Of a stretch of DNA of 35,889 nt, positions 23,496-32,351 are shown piece after piece. Location of the stretch: contig NZ_BMMX01000051.1 in assembly GCF_014646155.1 (NCBI RefSeq), forward strand, positions 1 to 35,889, in the 5' to 3' direction. The notes beneath the pieces are model-generated. The model searched no databases and had not been told where the DNA came from. It was given only the letters and a program-made list of their open reading frames with translations. The stretch is from Mangrovihabitans endophyticus. GTDB lineage: Bacteria; Actinomycetota; Actinomycetes; Mycobacteriales; Micromonosporaceae. A program made the position numbers and the translations under genes. Position 1 is the first letter of the stretch, and each line of letters begins with the position of its first letter.

Positions 23496-24871
23496 GGCTT
23501 CTCCTCACGATCGGTGTCGGCGTCGCCGGGCGGTCCGGCGACGGGTTCGGGGGCGGGGCCGGCCGAAGCGGCATCGCCCGGCCTCTCGGGTGGGGCGGAC
23601 GAGCCGGGCTCCTCCGCCGCGCCGGACTCCCCCGCCGGGCCCGACTCCCCCACCGGGCCCGACTCCCCCACCGGGCCGGACTCCCCCGCCGGGGCGGGCG
23701 GGCCGGGCTCCTCCGGCGGGTCGCCCGCCAGGGCGGCGATGTCGGCGTCGGTGACCGCCGCCGCCGGCGCCCCGTCCGGCGTCTCGGCCGGTGGTGGCGT
23801 GCCCTCGTAGTCGTCGATGTCCAGGTCGGCGTCCGGGATGTCGCCGCCGATCCACCGCACGGTCAGCTCGTCCAGCGAGACCGGCTGCTCGAAGTCGATC
23901 AGCCCCTCGCGGTAGAGCTCCAGCAACGCCAGGAACCGGGCCACCACTTCCAGTGTGTTCTCGCAGTCGCTGACCAGCAACGTGAACGTAGCCGACCCGG
24001 CCCGGCGCAGCCGGTCCCGCAGGAGCGTGGCGTGCTCGCGCACGCTGACCCGGGTCTGGTGGATGTGCGCGATGGACACCTCGGGCGGCCCGGGTTTGGG
24101 GCTGAACTGTTTGAGGGCGAGCTTGAACAGCCGCTGCGGTCCGACGCCGAGTACCAGCTCGGGCAGGGCCTCGGCGAAGCGCGGTTCCATGGCCACGGCT
24201 CGGGGCCAGCGCCGCGCCCCGGCCTCCTCCAGGTGGGCCAGGTGCGCCGCGGCCTCCTTGAACGCCTTGTATTGCAGCAGGCGGGCGAAGAGCAGGTCGC
24301 GGGCCTCCAGCAGGGCCAGGTCCTCCTCGTCCTCGACGTCGGCGGCGGGCAGCAGCCGGGCCGCCTTGAGGTCGAGCAGGGTGGCGGCGACCAGCAGGAA
24401 CTCGCTGGCCTCGCCGAGGTCCCAGTCGTCGCCCATGGCGCGGATGTAGGCGATGAAGTCGTCGGTGACCTGGTGCAGCGCCACCTCGGTGACGTCCAGC
24501 TTGTGCTTGCCGATGAGCTGCAGCAGCAGGTCGAACGGGCCGGTGAAGTTGTCCAGCCGGACGGTGAACTTGCCGGAGTCGGCCTCCGCGCCGTCGACCT
24601 CAGCGCCGCCGGGCTCCGCACCGTCGACCTTGGCACCGTCCGCGTTGGCACCGTCGACCTTGGCACCGTCGACCTTGGCGCCGTCGTCTCCGTCGCCGTC
24701 AGCCCGGACCGCGAGATCACCCGGGGAGCCCGGCGCGGTGGGGCCCGGGTCCGGCGGGCCGGGCGCGGGTGAGGCCGTGACCTGGGGCGGGTCGGTCACG
24801 GCGTCGGGGACGGGCTGCTCGGGCACGTGACGACGGTAGACCACCGGTCCGACAACCTGTTCAGCACTCAA
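23492..24871 (-). CDS. scpA: condensin kleisin subunit ScpA with repetitive tails
   Basis: 459 residues against about 250-300 in most bacteria. The kleisin core (about 100-355) includes FTVRLDNFTGPFDLLLQLIG, LDVTEVALHQVTDDFIAYI and FLALLELYREGLIDFEQPVS. The N-terminal tail has VDGAK-type 5-residue repeats and the C-terminal tail has SGPVGE-type 6-residue repeats. ScpA links the SMC heads. TTG 24871 is chosen with GGGAG seven bases upstream. First gene of the scpA-scpB-rluB-cmk-der run. Confidence 0.93.
   Translation of the reverse strand: MSAEQVVGPVVYRRHVPEQPVPDAVTDPPQVTASPAPGPPDPGPTAPGSPGDLAVRADGDGDDGAKVDGAKVDGANADGAKVDGAEPGGAEVDGAEADSGKFTVRLDNFTGPFDLLLQLIGKHKLDVTEVALHQVTDDFIAYIRAMGDDWDLGEASEFLLVAATLLDLKAARLLPAADVEDEEDLALLEARDLLFARLLQYKAFKEAAAHLAHLEEAGARRWPRAVAMEPRFAEALPELVLGVGPQRLFKLALKQFSPKPGPPEVSIAHIHQTRVSVREHATLLRDRLRRAGSATFTLLVSDCENTLEVVARFLALLELYREGLIDFEQPVSLDELTVRWIGGDIPDADLDIDDYEGTPPPAETPDGAPAAAVTDADIAALAGDPPEEPGPPAPAGESGPVGESGPVGESGPAGESGAAEEPGSSAPPERPGDAASAGPAPEPVAGPPGDADTDREEKP
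23625..23696. repeat. 18-bp tandem repeat within scpA 3' region
   Basis: Four 18-bp units of GACTCCCCCACCGGGCCC type, encoding SGPVGE-like repeats in the C-terminal tail of ScpA. Units differ at only a few bases, suggesting recent slippage expansion. Confidence 0.8.
24618..24677. repeat. 15-bp tandem repeat within scpA 5' region
   Basis: Four 15-bp units of GCACCGTCGACCTTG type (the second unit diverged), encoding VDGAK-like repeats before the kleisin core. A diverged fifth unit follows. Confidence 0.8.
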
Positions 24872-25053
24872 CCGTTCACTCCCAGAAGCCGCGTAAACAC
24901 CCTCCGTCCGTCCAACGTCTGCGAGATCAACGGGTAACCCCCGGATGATCCCATTCGGCGAACAGGTTCGACCGAAGCGGCCGATCTCGCCAACGTGATC
25001 GCGAGGTACCGTGCCTGCGACTGGATCACGCCTCTGACCTCGGGAGACCCTTC

Positions 25054-26022
25054 ATGCGCCGCTTCCTCGCCGCCGTCACCGCCGTCATGGCGCTGCTGCC
25101 GGCCGCGGCCTGCTCCGCGGGCGACGCCGACAACGCGGCCCCGGCGACCAAGGTCAGCGTGGGAGTCATCCCGATCGTCGACGTGGCCCCGATCTACCTG
25201 GGCAAGCAGAAGGGTTTCTTCAGCAGCCGCGGCATCGACTTGTCCCTGGTGGCCGAGCAGGGCGGCGCGCCGATCGTGAAGGGCGTGCTGAGCGGCAAGT
25301 ACGAGTTCGGGTTCAGCAACGTGACCTCGCTGATGGCGGCGCAGGCGGACGGCGCCCCGGTGAAGATGGTGGCCAACGGCATCACCTCCAACGGCCGGCA
25401 GGGCCGGGACTTCTCCGCGATCGCGGTGGACCAGCACAGCCCGATCCGCGACGCCAGCGAACTGGCCGGCAAGCGGGTGGCGGTGAACACCCTGAAGAAC
25501 CTGGGCGACACCACGGTGCGGCAGTCGGTGCGCAAGGCCGGCGGCGACCCGTCGCGGATCGAGTTCGTGGCGATGCCGTTCCCGGACATGCCGGCGGCCC
25601 TGCAGGGCGGCACGGTGGACGCGGCGTGGGTGGTGGAGCCGACGCTGTCCACCACCCTGACCCAGGGCGGGCGGATCATCGCGTCGAACCTGGTGGACAC
25701 CGCCCCGGACATGACGGTGGCGGCGTACTTCACCGACACCGGCCTGATCGACAAGAACCCGGACCTGGTGAAGCGGTTCACCGCGGCGATCGACGAATCT
25801 CTGGGATACGCCGACGGCCACCCCGAGGAGGTCCGCGACGTGGTCGGCACCTACACCACGATCACCGACGTGGTGCGCATCTCGATGATCCTGCCGACGT
25901 GGCCGACGACGGTGAACCGGGCGTCGTTGCAACGGCTGGCGAAGCTGGCCGAACAGGACGGCATCATCACCGGCGAGCCGGACCTGGACGCCCTGCTGCC
26001 CGGCACGCCGCCGGGTTCCTGA
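25054..26022 (+). CDS. orphan NMT1/SsuA-like substrate-binding lipoprotein
   Basis: 322 residues. The N-terminus MRRFLAAVTAVMALLPAAAC is a lipoprotein signal with Cys at 20. The rest fits the NMT1/ThiY/SsuA periplasmic-binding fold: VSVGVIPIVDVAPIYLGKQK, GFFSSRGIDLSLV, GKYEFGFSNVTSLMAA, LAGKRVAVNTLKN, VDAAWVVEPTLS. These feed ABC importers of sulphonates, nitrate or thiamine precursors; the ligand is not readable. No permease or ATPase gene is near. ATG 25054 has CGGGAG upstream. It is the only plus-strand gene in the core region, divergent from scpA across 182 bases that should hold both promoters. Confidence 0.85.
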   Translation: MRRFLAAVTAVMALLPAAACSAGDADNAAPATKVSVGVIPIVDVAPIYLGKQKGFFSSRGIDLSLVAEQGGAPIVKGVLSGKYEFGFSNVTSLMAAQADGAPVKMVANGITSNGRQGRDFSAIAVDQHSPIRDASELAGKRVAVNTLKNLGDTTVRQSVRKAGGDPSRIEFVAMPFPDMPAALQGGTVDAAWVVEPTLSTTLTQGGRIIASNLVDTAPDMTVAAYFTDTGLIDKNPDLVKRFTAAIDESLGYADGHPEEVRDVVGTYTTITDVVRISMILPTWPTTVNRASLQRLAKLAEQDGIITGEPDLDALLPGTPPGS

Positions 26023-26046
26023 CCCGCCGCCCGGCCCACCGGCGGG
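26023..26046. terminator. putative bidirectional terminator between convergent genes
   Basis: CCCGCCG (26023-26029) pairs with CGGCGGG (26040-26046) across a ten-base loop, immediately after the lipoprotein stop and before the stop of the convergent membrane gene. No T-run follows. Confidence 0.45.
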
Positions 26047-26051
26047 GACTG

Positions 26052-26726
26052 TCAGCCCCACAGGCGCAGCGACAGCGTCCCGACGGCGTCCAGCGGCAGC
26101 AGCAGCAACGGCTGGCCGAGCGGGAAGAAGCTGAACGCCAGCAGCACCACGACGCCGATGTTCTTCTCCTCGAACCACAACCGGTATCCGTGCATGCCGG
26201 GCCCGGGGCGGCGCTGCGCCGACCACAACGCCCCGAAACCGTCCAGCGGCGGCATCGGGACCAGCGCGAGCAGCCCGAACCCGGTCAGCCCGCAGGCCAC
26301 GGCGAGCAGGAACTGGGCGCCGAAATCGCCGCCGAACTGGCCGCGCAGCACGTCGGACAACCGCAGCGCGGACAACCCGAACGCGTCCGGGTAGACCAGC
26401 ACAAAGGCCAGGAAGAACAACTGGGCGGCCAGCAGCACGGCCAGCGGGCCGGCCAGAAACACCGCGGCGGCGCGGCCACGGCCACGAAAGCGCGGCACCT
26501 CGTCGACGCTGACGCTCTTGCCCCAGCCGGCGCCGCCGACCGCGGCGGCGACCGCACCGAACGGGTCGACGTCCTCGCGCAGCCGCGGCGTCACCGGCTC
26601 ACGCTCGTGCGTGAGGCCGAGGCTGCGCGCGGTGAGACGCACGGCGTACGCGCGGATGAGCAACGCGAGCAGGAAGGCGAGCAGCAGGCCGGCGAAGGCC
26701 ACCGGCTGGCCGAGGGCGAACAGCAA
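26052..26726 (-). CDS. site-2-protease-like membrane protein lacking HExxH
   Basis: 224 residues with about five membrane segments. The pattern DPFGAVAAAVGGAGWGKSVS (about 54-73), FLAGPLAVLLAAQLFFLAFV and LVPMPPLDGFGALWS follows M50/site-2 protease family proteins, where PPLDG supplies the metal-binding Asp. The zinc HExxH expected in the first membrane helix is absent: that position reads LIRAYAVRLTA. So it is probably a non-catalytic homologue. The TTG start directly follows the parA TAG, implying co-transcription with parA. Confidence 0.65.
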   Translation of the reverse strand: MLFALGQPVAFAGLLLAFLLALLIRAYAVRLTARSLGLTHEREPVTPRLREDVDPFGAVAAAVGGAGWGKSVSVDEVPRFRGRGRAAAVFLAGPLAVLLAAQLFFLAFVLVYPDAFGLSALRLSDVLRGQFGGDFGAQFLLAVACGLTGFGLLALVPMPPLDGFGALWSAQRRPGPGMHGYRLWFEEKNIGVVVLLAFSFFPLGQPLLLLPLDAVGTLSLRLWG

Positions 26727-27659
26727 CTAGTCCCGCTCCGCCTTGGCCGCGATGACCTCCCGGGCGAGCTGCCGGTAGTTGCGCGCGCCGGAGGAGGCCG
26801 GGTCGAGGGTGAGGATCGGCGCGCCGGCCACCGTGGACTCGGGGAACTTGACCGTCTTGGTGATCACGGTCTGGTAGACCTTGTCGCCGAACGCCTCGAC
26901 CACCCGCTGCAGCACCTGACGGCAGTGCGTGGTGCGCGAGTCGTACATGGTGGCGAGGATGCCCTCCAGCTCCAGGTCGAAGTTGAGCCGCTCGCGCACC
27001 TTGTCGATGGTGTCCAGCAGCAGCGCCACCCCGCGCAGCGAGAAGAACTCGCACTCCAGCGGGATGAGCACCCCGTGCGCCACGGTCAGCGCGTTGATCG
27101 CCAGCAGGCCCAGCGAGGGCTGGCAGTCGATCAGGATGAAGTCGTATTCCTTGCGGACCGACTTCAGCACCCGGGCCAGGGCCATCTCCCGGGCCACCTC
27201 GTTGACCAACTGGATCTCGGCCGCGGACAGGTCGATGTTGGCCGGCAGCAGGTGCAGTCCCTGCACATCGGACTTGATGATCACGTCCTCGGCGGTGACG
27301 TCGTCCTGCATCAGCAGGTTGTAGACGCTCAGGTCGAGGTTGTGCGGGTTGACGCCGAGACCGACCGAGCAGGCGCCCTGCGGGTCGAAGTCGACCAGCA
27401 GCACCTTGCGGCCGTACTCCGCCAGGGCGGCGCCCAGGTTGATGGTGGTGGTGGTCTTGCCCACACCACCCTTCTGGTTGGCCAGCGCGATGATCCGCGC
27501 GGGGCCGTGCCGGTCGGTGGGCATCGGCTCGGGGATCGGCCGGCGCATCGTGTACGCGGTCGGGTCCGCGGGGCCCAGGTCCGCTCCCAGATCGAGCGAA
27601 TTCTGCTGTTCCCGGAGCGTGGAAGTCCAGGCTTCCGCCCGGTCGCCGTTGCCCGCCAT
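26727..27659 (-). CDS. parA: ParA/Soj-family ATPase, scpAB-linked
   Basis: 310 residues. After a roughly 50-residue disordered N-terminus comes IIALANQKGGVGKTTTTINL with the deviant Walker A at about 61-71, LLVDFDPQGACSVGLGVNP, FILIDCQPSLGLLAINAL and FFSLRGVALLLDTIDKVRER, all diagnostic of ParA/Soj. This copy is the one linked to xerD and scpAB in actinobacteria rather than the oriC-linked partner of ParB; no parB is adjacent. ATG 27659. The 114-base gap to xerD is the likely promoter region. Confidence 0.93.
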   Translation of the reverse strand: MAGNGDRAEAWTSTLREQQNSLDLGADLGPADPTAYTMRRPIPEPMPTDRHGPARIIALANQKGGVGKTTTTINLGAALAEYGRKVLLVDFDPQGACSVGLGVNPHNLDLSVYNLLMQDDVTAEDVIIKSDVQGLHLLPANIDLSAAEIQLVNEVAREMALARVLKSVRKEYDFILIDCQPSLGLLAINALTVAHGVLIPLECEFFSLRGVALLLDTIDKVRERLNFDLELEGILATMYDSRTTHCRQVLQRVVEAFGDKVYQTVITKTVKFPESTVAGAPILTLDPASSGARNYRQLAREVIAAKAERD

Positions 27660-27773
27660 TGTCCTCGCCCCCTCCCGACCCGCGGCCGATGCCCGACTTT
27701 ACGCCACCGCGGGCGGGCTTCCGGGCTCAGCACCCGGCGTGTCGCGCGGGGAGAGCCGACGGATGCGCACCGG

Positions 27774-28691
27774 TCAACGAGCGCGCGGGTGTGCGGTGGC
27801 GTACACCTCACGCAAACGGTCGACGGTCACCAGCGTGTAGACCTGGGTGGTGGTCACCGAGGCGTGGCCGAGCAGCTCCTGCACCACCCGGACGTCGGCG
27901 CCGCCGTCCAGCAGATGCGTGGCGTAGCAGTGACGCAGCGTGTGCGGGGACACCTCCCCCGGCACCGCGGCGGCCTGCGCGGCGCGGCGCAGGATGCTCC
28001 ACCCGCTCTGCCGCGACAGCCGCCCGCCGCGGGTGTTGAGGAACACCGCCGGGGTGCCGCGCCCGGCCGCGGCCAGCACCGGACGGCCGCGCACCAGGTA
28101 CGCCTCCACGGCCCGCCGCGCGTACCGGCCGACCGGGACGATCCGGGTGCGTCCGCCCTTGCCGTGCAGCACCACCGTGGCGTCGCCGGACAGGTCGAGG
28201 TCGTCCACCGCCAGGCCGACCGCTTCGGAGATGCGCGCCCCGGTGCCGTAGAGCAGTTCCAGCAGCGCCCGGTCGCGCAGCCCGGCCGCATCGTCCCCGC
28301 CGGCCGCGGCGAGCAGCCGTTCCACGGCGTCCACGTCCAGCGCCTTGGGCAGCCGCCGCGGCGGCGCGGGCGGGCGCACCTCCCGGGCGGCGTCCACCCC
28401 GGTCAGCCCTTCCCGCAGCGCGAAGCGGTGCAGCCCGCGCACCGCGCTGACGGCCCGCGCGGCCGACGCGGCCGACAGCGGCGGGTGCGTGTCGTCACCG
28501 GAGCGCAGCCCGGCCAGGTGCCGTTCCAGGTCCGCCGGGCCGACCGCGGACAGCTCACCGATCCCGGCCGCGGTCAGCGCCGCCACGTACCGCTCCAGGT
28601 CCCGCCGGTACGACGCGACGGTGTTGCCGGACAGGCCGCGCTCCACGGCGAGGTGGTCCAGATAGGTGCGCACCACCCGGTCCAGGCTCAG
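27774..28691 (-). CDS. xerD: tyrosine recombinase XerD
   Basis: 305 residues. The core-binding domain (LDHLAVERGLSGNTVASYRR) precedes the catalytic domain with Arg in GTGARISEAVGLAV, SPHTLRHCYATHLLDGGADV, LLGHASVTTTQVYTLVT. It resolves chromosome dimers at dif with XerC. An apparent CTG start at 28691 has GGAGG exactly seven bases upstream and overlaps the ald stop (CTGA), giving the usual family length. GTG 28676 is an alternative that loses five residues. Confidence 0.92.
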   Translation of the reverse strand: MSLDRVVRTYLDHLAVERGLSGNTVASYRRDLERYVAALTAAGIGELSAVGPADLERHLAGLRSGDDTHPPLSAASAARAVSAVRGLHRFALREGLTGVDAAREVRPPAPPRRLPKALDVDAVERLLAAAGGDDAAGLRDRALLELLYGTGARISEAVGLAVDDLDLSGDATVVLHGKGGRTRIVPVGRYARRAVEAYLVRGRPVLAAAGRGTPAVFLNTRGGRLSRQSGWSILRRAAQAAAVPGEVSPHTLRHCYATHLLDGGADVRVVQELLGHASVTTTQVYTLVTVDRLREVYATAHPRAR

Positions 28692-29803
28692 CGCAGCACC
28701 TCCGCGAGCGGGGTCACCGCCATGCCGTGCGCCTCGGCGACCGGGCCGTAGACGACCTGCCCGTCGTGGGTGTTCAGGCCCAGGGCCAGGGCCGCGTCGG
28801 CGCGGACCGCCTCCCGCCATCCCCGGTTGGCCAGTTCCACCGCGTACGGCAAGGTGACGTTGGTCAGCGCGTACGTGCTGGTGTGCGGCACCGCGCCGGG
28901 CATGTTGGCCACGCAGTAGAACATCGACGAATGCACCGGATAGACCGGGTCGGCGTGCGTGGTCGGGCGCGAATCCTCGAAGCAGCCGCCCTGGTCGATG
29001 GCGATGTCCACGAGCACGCTGCCCGGTTTCATCCGCGACACCAGCTCGTTGGAGATCAGGTTCGGGGCCTTGGCGCCGGGCACCAGCACCGCGCCGATCA
29101 CCAGGTCGGCGTCGAGCACCGCCTTCTCGATCTCGTAGGCGTTGGAGGCGATGGTCTGCAGATGGCCGCGGTAGTCCGCGTCGGCCGCCCGCAGCTTGGC
29201 GATGTTCTTGTCCAGCACCAGCACCTCGGCCTGCATGCCCAGCGCGATCGCGGCGGCGTTCATGCCGGACACGCCGGCGCCGATCACCACGACCTTGGCC
29301 GCGTAGACCCCCGGCACCCCGCCCATCAGCACGCCGCGCCCGCCGCCGGAGCGCATCAGGTGGTACGCGCCGACCTGCGGCGCGAGCCGGCCGGCCACCT
29401 CCGACATGGGCGCCAGCAGCGGCAGCGACCGGTCACCGAGCTCCACCGTCTCGTACGCGACGCCGGTGACGCCCCGGTCGATCAGCGCGTCGGTGCACTC
29501 CTTGGAGGCGGCCAGATGCAGGTAGGTGAACAGCACCTGCCCGCGGCGCATCCGGTGGTACTCCTCAGCGATCGGCTCCTTGACCTTGAGCACCAGCTCG
29601 GCGGCGCCCCACACCTCATCGGGATCGGCCACCACGGTGGCCCCGGCTGCGGCGAAGTCGTCGTCGGTGATGGACGAGCCGGTCCCGGCACCGGCCTGCA
29701 CGAGAACCTGGTGCCCGGCGCGGGTGAGCTCGAAGACCCCGGCCGGGGTGATCGCCACCCGGAACTCGTTGTTCTTGACTTCGCTGGGAATGCCGACCTT
29801 CAC
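28688..29803 (-). CDS. ald: alanine dehydrogenase
   Basis: 371 residues, the normal length. MKVGIPSEVKNNEFRVAITP with the substrate Arg, LVLKVKEPIAEEY, FTYLHLAASKE, the NAD-binding motif VVVIGAGVSGMNAAAIALGM, and DIAIDQGGCFEDSRPTTH near the C-terminus identify it. It interconverts L-alanine and pyruvate/ammonia with NAD. GTG 29803 begins the protein. It overlaps xerD. The 161-base gap upstream to the NUDIX gene probably holds a promoter. Confidence 0.96.
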   Translation of the reverse strand: MKVGIPSEVKNNEFRVAITPAGVFELTRAGHQVLVQAGAGTGSSITDDDFAAAGATVVADPDEVWGAAELVLKVKEPIAEEYHRMRRGQVLFTYLHLAASKECTDALIDRGVTGVAYETVELGDRSLPLLAPMSEVAGRLAPQVGAYHLMRSGGGRGVLMGGVPGVYAAKVVVIGAGVSGMNAAAIALGMQAEVLVLDKNIAKLRAADADYRGHLQTIASNAYEIEKAVLDADLVIGAVLVPGAKAPNLISNELVSRMKPGSVLVDIAIDQGGCFEDSRPTTHADPVYPVHSSMFYCVANMPGAVPHTSTYALTNVTLPYAVELANRGWREAVRADAALALGLNTHDGQVVYGPVAEAHGMAVTPLAEVLR

Positions 29804-29964
29804 GAGCCGACACCGTCCTTTCCGGCACGAGACGTCGAGGGCTCACCCGGGCGGGTTGCCTCGCACACTACCGTCCCACGCAGTGGACGCTACCGCCGTC
29901 CTGTTGCCCGCAGGTCAAGAACGTGTCGCGTCCGGCCACACCCGCCGGGCCTAGCCGGCCGGTT

Positions 29965-30549
29965 CTAGCCGGCCGGGCGCAGCGTCGCCCAGCCGTCGGC
30001 GCGGGCCCGCGCCGCCGCCAGCAGCCCGCACACCGTCGCCGCGTTGGTGATCTCGCCACGCAGCACCATGGCCACCGCCTCGTCCAGGTCGAACCAGACG
30101 ATCTCCAGGTCCGCCTCCTCGTCGGTGCGCGGATGGCGATCCTGTTCCGGCACCGGCGCCACGTCGCGGGCCAGGAAGATGCGGATGCTCTCGTTGCTGA
30201 ACCCGGGCGAGGTGTGCAGGTCGACCAGCAGGTCGAAACGCCGCGCCGTGTAGTCGGTCTCCTCGACCAGTTCCCGGCCCGCCGTGGTCAGCGGCGGCTC
30301 GCCGTCCACGTCGCGCAGCCCGGCGGGCATCTCCCACAGCTCACCGCCGACCGCGTGCCGGTACTGGCGGATCAGCACCACCCGGTCGGCGTCGTCCAGG
30401 GCGATCACGCCGACGGCGCCCACGTTCTCCACCACATCGCGGCTCACCACGCCGCCGTCGGACATGGTCACCTGGTCGGAGTACACCGCGAAGATCGGCC
30501 CGGCGTAGCGCTGCGCGCGGGACACCGTGCGGTGCTCGAAGGCGGTCAT
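29965..30549 (-). CDS. NUDIX hydrolase, ADP-ribose pyrophosphatase-like
   Basis: 194 residues. The NUDIX signature is in WEMPAGLRDVDGEPPLTTAG followed by RELVEETDY (about 78-106), with a slightly longer spacing than the canonical box. RQYRHAVGGELWE and SPGFSNESIRIFLA are typical of ADP-ribose pyrophosphatases (NudF-like). It likely hydrolyses ADP-ribose or related nucleoside diphosphates. ATG 30549 overlaps the pyrG stop (ATGA). Confidence 0.9.
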   Translation of the reverse strand: MTAFEHRTVSRAQRYAGPIFAVYSDQVTMSDGGVVSRDVVENVGAVGVIALDDADRVVLIRQYRHAVGGELWEMPAGLRDVDGEPPLTTAGRELVEETDYTARRFDLLVDLHTSPGFSNESIRIFLARDVAPVPEQDRHPRTDEEADLEIVWFDLDEAVAMVLRGEITNAATVCGLLAAARARADGWATLRPAG

Positions 30550-32306
30550 GACGCGGGCACCGCCGTCTTCGTCTCCGCCGGGCCCTGCTGCGCGGCGACC
30601 GGCCCGGCGGCGGGCGCGGCCGCGTCGGCGTCGGTGTCCACCGGCAGTTCCCCGGAGCGGGCGTACTCCACCGCGGCGCGCAGGAACGCGGCGAACAGCG
30701 GATGCGCGCGGGTCGGCCGCGACTTGAGCTCCGGATGCGCCTGGGTGGCCACGAAGAACGGATGCTCGTCGCGGTCCAGCTCGATGAACTCCACCAGCCG
30801 CCCGTCCGGGGAGGTGCCGGAAAAGCGCAGCCCGGCACGCGACAGCCGATCCCGGTACGCGTTGTTGACCTCGTAGCGGTGCCGGTGCCGTTCGGAGATC
30901 TCGGTGCCCTCGTACGCCTGCGCCACGATCGAGCCGGGCGTCAGCGCCGCCGGGTAGGCCCCCAGCCGCATGGTGCCGCCCATGTCGCCGCGACCCGCGA
31001 CGATGTCCTCCTGGTCGGCCATCGTGGAGATCACCGGGTGGGCGGCGCGCTCGTCGAACTCCAGGGAGTTGGCGCCCTCCAGACCGGCCAGGTTCCGGGC
31101 CGCGTCGATGGTCATGCACTGCAGCCCCAGGCACAGCCCGAGGATCGGAATGCCGTTCTCCCGTGCGTACCGGGAAGCGTTGATCTTCCCCTCGATGCCG
31201 CGGATGCCGAATCCGCCGGGGATGACGATGCCGTCCACGCCCTTGAGGGCGGCGGCGGCTCCGGCCGCGGTCTCGCAGTCGTCGGAGGGCACCCAGCGCA
31301 CCTGCGCGCGGACCCGGTTGGCGAACCCGGCGGCGCGGATGGCCTCGCTGACCGACAGGTACGCGTCGGGCAGATCCACATACTTGCCGACCAGCGCCAC
31401 GGTGACGGTGCGGCGCGGGTGGTGCACCCGCTCCAGCAGGTCGTCCCAGGTGGACCAGTCCACGTCGCGGAACGACAGGCCGAGCCGGCGCACCACGTAG
31501 GCGTCCAGGCCCTCACGGTGCAGCACCTTGGGGATGTCGTAGATGCTCGGCGCGTCCGGCGCCGCGACCACCGCCTCGCGGTCCACGTCGCAGTACAGCG
31601 ACAGCTTGTGCTTGAGCTTCTCCGGGATCTCCCGGTCGCTGCGGCAGACCAGCGCGTCGGGCTGGATGCCGATGTTGCGCAGCGCGGCGACCGAGTGCTG
31701 GGTGGGCTTGGTCTTCAGCTCGCCGGAGGGCGCCAGGAACGGCACCAGCGACACGTGCAGGTAGAAGACCTGTTCCCGGCCGATCTCGTGGCGCACCTGG
31801 CGGATCGCCTCCAGGAACGGCAGCGACTCCATGTCGCCCACGGTGCCGCCGACCTCGGTGATCACCACATCCGGGGTGCGCCCGTACTCGTCGGGCGCGG
31901 CCATCGCGAAGATGCGCTCCTTGATCTCGTTCGTCACGTGCGGGATGACCTGGACGGTGTCGCCCAGGTATTCCCCGCGGCGTTCCTTGGCGATGACCGC
32001 CGAGTAGATCTGCCCGGTGGTCACGTTCGCCTTCTGCGACAGCGCCCGGTCCAGGAACCGCTCGTAGTGCCCGACGTCGAGATCGGTCTCCGCGCCGTCG
32101 TCGGTCACGAAGACCTCACCGTGCTGGAACGGGTTCATCGTGCCGGGGTCGACGTTCAGATAGGGGTCGAGCTTCTGCATCACGACCCGCAGGCCGCGGG
32201 CGGTCAGAAGGTTGCCGAGGCTGGAGGCGGTGAGGCCCTTTCCCAGCGAGGAGGCGACGCCCCCGGTGACGAAGATGTGCCGGGTGTCGCGCACTGTGAC
32301 GGCCAA
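30546..32306 (-). CDS. pyrG: CTP synthase
   Basis: 586 residues. The N-terminal synthetase domain starts RHIFVTGGVASSLGKGLTAS and continues with LNVDPGTMNPFQHGEVFVTD. The C-terminal class I glutamine amidotransferase has IPILGLCLGLQCMTIDAARN with catalytic Cys near 395, and a His-x-Glu near the end (HPEL). It makes CTP from UTP and glutamine. TTG 32306 is preceded by GGAGCAGG. A low-complexity Ala/Asp tail closes the protein, slightly longer than in other phyla. Confidence 0.97.
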   Translation of the reverse strand: MAVTVRDTRHIFVTGGVASSLGKGLTASSLGNLLTARGLRVVMQKLDPYLNVDPGTMNPFQHGEVFVTDDGAETDLDVGHYERFLDRALSQKANVTTGQIYSAVIAKERRGEYLGDTVQVIPHVTNEIKERIFAMAAPDEYGRTPDVVITEVGGTVGDMESLPFLEAIRQVRHEIGREQVFYLHVSLVPFLAPSGELKTKPTQHSVAALRNIGIQPDALVCRSDREIPEKLKHKLSLYCDVDREAVVAAPDAPSIYDIPKVLHREGLDAYVVRRLGLSFRDVDWSTWDDLLERVHHPRRTVTVALVGKYVDLPDAYLSVSEAIRAAGFANRVRAQVRWVPSDDCETAAGAAAALKGVDGIVIPGGFGIRGIEGKINASRYARENGIPILGLCLGLQCMTIDAARNLAGLEGANSLEFDERAAHPVISTMADQEDIVAGRGDMGGTMRLGAYPAALTPGSIVAQAYEGTEISERHRHRYEVNNAYRDRLSRAGLRFSGTSPDGRLVEFIELDRDEHPFFVATQAHPELKSRPTRAHPLFAAFLRAAVEYARSGELPVDTDADAAAPAAGPVAAQQGPAETKTAVPAS

Positions 32307-32351
32307 GACCTGCTCCCGTGGTCGGTCCGGATGTTGTCGTGCAGACCAGCG

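Noticed and set aside
25626..28751. 1041-codon plus-strand open frame
   Set aside because: It runs antisense across parA, xerD and the membrane gene and overlaps the lipoprotein gene in another frame; low-complexity shadow.
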